DNA of 64,000 nucleotides, from positions 9,388,085 to 9,452,084 of the forward strand of contig OY727103.1 in NCBI GenBank assembly GCA_963402885.1, in the 5' to 3' direction. Of the stretch, positions 60,230-64,000 are shown in pieces. Within the stretch, counting starts at the first letter, position 1. Every line of letters starts with the position of its first letter. Source of the stretch: Antedon bifida. Lineage: Eukaryota; Echinodermata; Crinoidea; Comatulida; Antedonidae. The translations under genes were made by a program, and so were the position numbers. The notes beneath the pieces were generated by a model. That model made no database searches. It worked only from the letters and a program-made list of their open reading frames with translations, and was not told the origin of the DNA.

Positions 60230-62749
60230 AGCATTTGAAAATGCCAATGTATTGTTAGGAAGCGATAAGGTAACTCTAGGAATAATTAAAACTTGGCAGT
60301 TTGTCATGTTCACTTCCGACCATAATGCCTACTTGAACTCAACTACGTTTGTGCAAACATCCGAAACGTTCCAGAGCAAAGGCAAAAAAACAAAAAGAAG
60401 AAAACAAAATTAAGATTTTTTTTTGTTTTAATTAAATCATTTAATCATTTTATAAAATTGATCAAAAACACAGTATCAGTAGTATATAGACTATGTAACG
60501 TGTCTAACACAGTTATCAAAACGTATATTGTGGAAAATTCCATTCAGGAATCTTAAGCATTAGACTTTTATGGTATGTGCAAATGAAGAGAATCGGGTTA
60601 GGGTACTCAGTGTTGTCCTGTGAACCAGTCATCGATTGTAGGCCTACGACATGTATGCTACCGTCTCAACTTCTACATGTATGGCATATTATTAACAAGC
60701 AGTACGAATCTTGTAAGTTAAACAAGATGATGTTATGTATTATATATGTACAATATTCATCAGCCATCGCATTGCAATAATAACGACATCGAGTGAACAA
60801 GTGTTGAACAACTTCCGTTAATTATTATTGTTAGTTCGAAAGTCCGGTAAATTTCTCATTACTAGGATGTACTAGCATTAGTATATGGTGACAACTCTTA
60901 ATAAAACAAAAAAATTGTGCCGGTGGTAGGTCTCTCAGGATGTAAATAACCTAAAAAAAGAAATATTTGAAACCACAAATTGTTATATAAACAATAATAA
61001 GCCTCCTTATGCATTGAATAATTTGTTATCTGCTAACCACTAACGGTTTAATTGACTATTTTCTCAGCAACAGTTTGCATTATGTATGTTTTATTACTGC
61101 CGCAACACCACATTAAGCGCATACAATTAATTTTTTTTGTTTTAAAATACGATAAACAAAATAAAAACCAAAAAGTTCGGCTGCTGGAGTCCCCCGGGTC
61201 TAGCATACGTGATGTATGTTATTTTTTGTATTGTAAAATGTGGAATAAATTGAATTGAATTGAAACATAAAAAATGAGAGGCAACATTGTCTGGTTATAT
61301 TGCCAACTCAATTGCTTCTCATTGTTACTAGTATATCCATCACAGAACCCATTTACCGAAACTGCGAATTAATAGACCCTGCCATTCATCAACGTGACAT
61401 GGTCTTCTAACAAATCCTCATCTCAGACACCTCACAAGCATTAGTACACTCTATCCAAGAGCACCACAAAACAACTTATTATCACATTATAAATGCATTT
61501 ATTTATATAGGATTCCAACATTCCCGTTGGCTGGATTCACGTTACACGAATGTTTAAGTAACTTTAAAGGTTCTTAATGAGGTCGGATCATTTTAACCTT
61601 TAACTCTTTGTATTATTGACGGATATAGTATCGACAACGTGCCAAGAAAAAAAAATTAAGAGGAAAATAGAATCTAGATCAAACGTTAATTGTGACTAAT
61701 AAGGATATTGGCTTTATAAGACCTAACTTGGCGTTTATCTGTAAACGATTCTATTAGGTATAAATAACACTCTTGATTGTACTACCTTATGTGCATTTGT
61801 AGAGAATTATATTATTACTTTATCTGACAATTTTTTCCATTGCATTCCTGTAAAGAACTACTTAATTAAAATCGAGTTAATGGTCGAGTTTCAGAATTAT
61901 TTTTCTAACTTGGGGGCAATGAAATCCCTTCGATTTAGATATAAAATTTGCATTCAAACAACGTAAAAATGTAATTAGCCTCGTGTGCAATGACATTTGG
62001 TATGTTTAATAAAATCTTAGGCAAGATCAAACTACAAGAGCATTTTGCTTATAGTAGGCAACCAGAATGTGTGCTTCTTCTCTATGGCAACATCAGCAAT
62101 TATTATCGGACAAAAAAGACTTCATTGCAATTCCAAACTTTTAGTTTATGGCTACAGGGAAAATGGCATGTCGTTGGATGGTTCCTGTTGTGCATATGTA
62201 GTTACTTTAGTTGATGTTGATGTAATTTCACTGACGACTATTGTTTGAATGATTTGGTGTCACTCTACACTATTATTGATTATTGACACCAATTATTAAA
62301 AAATTGTTGTGCATCACACATTATTAAAACTGTATCACAATACTCATTATGTTTATGTTTTAAAAATTAAGATATGGTCTTTGAATTAATGTTGTTCCTG
62401 TAATTGCATTACAGAATATCCTATGCTTGATCGTAGTATAAGAATAGCACTTTTTAAAACCTAATTATGGATGAAGACAATATTATTAGGCCTACTATAA
62501 TATTTATCGTAACATATATAATATAAAAAATACGATGTATACAATGCTTGGTTATTATACAGAATTGTTATCTAGATTGTACAACGCAATTAACATAAAA
62601 TCTAACCATATATAACAATTAAAAATAATTCTACTAATAAACAAAGCTTTTGAAATTAACTGTTCTAACTTTACTTTTGCGATTCAAGACAATGAATGGT
62701 ATTTTATAAGATATTGCCTGTATTATTATTTTACATTAAGTAGAGTAAG
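60230..62749. other. Intergenic region between the two ITIH copies
   Basis: No exon is supported. It contains a LINE 3' end at about 61110-61263, and its right part (from about 62420) resembles the 3' flank of the first ITIH gene. Small frames at 60577-60780 and 61990-62248 are unsupported. Confidence 0.5.
61110..61263 (+). mobile_element. LINE 3' end with (TTGAA)n tail
   Basis: 'gtggaataaattgaattgaa' closes the element: AATAAA and a short tandem tail. The upstream part ('tgctggagtcccccgggtct') is untranslated. Truncated copy. Confidence 0.6.
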
Positions 62750-62755
62750 TTTATT
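62750..62755 (-). promoter_or_regulatory. Candidate polyadenylation signal of the second ITIH copy
   Basis: AATAAA on the minus strand about 120 nt after the stop codon at 62877. Confidence 0.5.
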
Positions 62756-62876
62756 TTTTTAATACTGTGGATATATATAATTTAAATATATCTAAAGTTA
62801 ATCAATTTTTATATTTGAAAACTAGCCTACTATTGAATCATATATAAACCTCTGTCAAACATCGTGGGATTAAATT

Positions 62877-63939
62877 TTAGACATCCAGATAGTCTCCGTA
62901 TAAGCCGTCTATTAGGCCCATTCCGTTGTTTTTTGCAAACCAGCACTGACGAGTTTGTTTTGTACCAGGCCCAGGTTCGTCAGCATGTTTCAGTGTCACG
63001 GGAACTTGACGAGAATTCACAATTAGCGTGGTCTTTATAGTAGATTTATCGGCGTATATTTTGTCACGGGTTATACGGTGATCTCTGCTATAAAATTGTC
63101 CTATGAATGACAATAGTACAAACAGTTAATTAAAATTTGATAACGTACTTCTATAAAGTTGGCCTTTATTAATAAAAAATATATTATTGTTATTTAAAGT
63201 ACGCGAAAGCACCACTTGATATTACTAAGAAGATAACGAGATACGTATCTATGAATTCCAACAAAAACGTTCTCACTATAAACTATAGGATAATCATTTA
63301 TGCTGTCTTTGTAATAATAATATTAATAAGATAATAAGAGCAATAATATCATGGCGATACAATGATTTATTGTTCTTATTGACGTATTTTCCATTGCGAT
63401 ATTAGTTTTTATAAAAGTAATTCTAGAATAAAACAATTCTCTAATTTTTATTTTGTTTATTTAAGAAAAATGTATATTTTCTATTTATCGTCAATTGTCG
63501 AACGTCCTAGTGTGTAGCAGCCTTTATACTACTTGTCTCGGAAACGTTTAGCATACGTCCTGAGTGACACATTAATTCTTACCAATTAAGCCATGTACTT
63601 CATCGGAGAAACCTCTTTCAACTTCAACATAAAATCCCAAGTAATACACTTGATTTGAGCTTCCACGTGGATACCTATACCGTATGACAACCAAGGTAAT
63701 ATCTGTACCAATCATTACCCGAACTTGGTCATTTTTTACGGTTAGTGATAAATGTTGGTCACCCCGCCAATGAATGTCTTGCCAATTGAGGACAGCGTCT
63801 TCCACTTTCATATATGACGTTGCTACGACTATCGTTGCATTTCTATACTCAAAGTTTATTTCTCTTAACAAGGGACGTTTCTGGGGCTTTGAATTTTGAT
63901 AATCAGTTTTAACACTAATTTTACCAACAATGTTGATTC
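62877..63939 (-). CDS. ITIH-like: Second, tandem ITIH gene: last two exons (partial)
   Basis: Exons 63583-63939 (357 nt, the same length and phase as exon 19 of the first gene) and 62877-63100 (224 nt, two codons longer than its counterpart), with matching GT-AG borders. The first exon shares 'IHWRGDQHLSLTV', 'VRVMIGTDITLVV' and 'RYPRGSSNQVYYLG' with the first gene but diverges at its start ('INIVGKISVKTDYQ' against 'INVKGELSVTPYYL'). The last exon ends 'CWFAKNNGMGLIDGLYGDYL' plus DV. Both frames are open, so this is a functional paralogue. The rest of the gene lies beyond 64000. Confidence 0.93.
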
Positions 63940-64000
63940 CTAAAAAATAAAAAATAAATAATAATAACTTATTAATTTAACTTATAATGTAAGAACATAC

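Overview
This window looks like nuclear DNA of an animal, probably a marine invertebrate deuterostome such as an echinoderm. Coding sequence is scattered in short exons with GT-AG introns, the background is very AT-rich, and there are several LINE families, many TIR elements and large satellite arrays. The frequent 'taggcctat'-type words and an invertebrate ITIH gene suggest an echinoderm; that is an inference, and no species can be named.

Layout. 1-13 kb is repeat-rich: a 35-bp palindromic minisatellite (703-2076), several dispersed repeats, one tRNA-like gene with an AUC anticodon (4392-4463), MITEs, and a decayed LINE on the minus strand (9.2-11.65 kb). 13.3-16.2 kb carries eight 3' exons of a minus-strand gene of the SAM-domain 'SAMD3-like' family. 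16.7-25.0 kb is a plus-strand LINE (ORF1 plus endonuclease/reverse transcriptase ORF2), split between its two ORFs by a 3.24-kb element with 162-bp terminal inverted repeats. 25.0-32.9 kb is a satellite of roughly 115 monomers of about 68 bp, each a self-complementary hairpin. It abuts a 5'-truncated Tx1/L1-like LINE (32.9-36.2 kb), which itself carries a TTAA-flanked transposon. 36.2-41.3 kb holds MITEs and unassigned sequence.

The main gene lies at 41.8-60.2 kb on the minus strand: a complete inter-alpha-trypsin inhibitor heavy chain (ITIH) gene. I could assemble it into 20 coding exons whose phases all agree, giving a 978-residue secreted protein: signal peptide, VIT domain, VWA domain with an intact MIDAS, a Ser/Thr/Gly/Gln-rich linker, and the ITIH C-terminal domain. 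The linker is encoded by eight consecutive tiny phase-1 exons. A TATA box and a probable untranslated first exon lie just upstream. The last two exons of a second, head-to-tail ITIH copy sit at 62.9-63.9 kb, and its 3' flank is also similar to that of the first, so this is a tandem gene family that continues beyond the window. ITIH introns hold nested LINEs, a SINE, a TTAA element, a long inverted repeat and a relic of a duplicated linker exon.

No prokaryotic operon, CRISPR array or phage-like system is present. The most interesting signals are the modular ITIH linker with evidence of exon birth and death, the hairpin satellite with propagated marker insertions, and the structured 3.24-kb TIR element.
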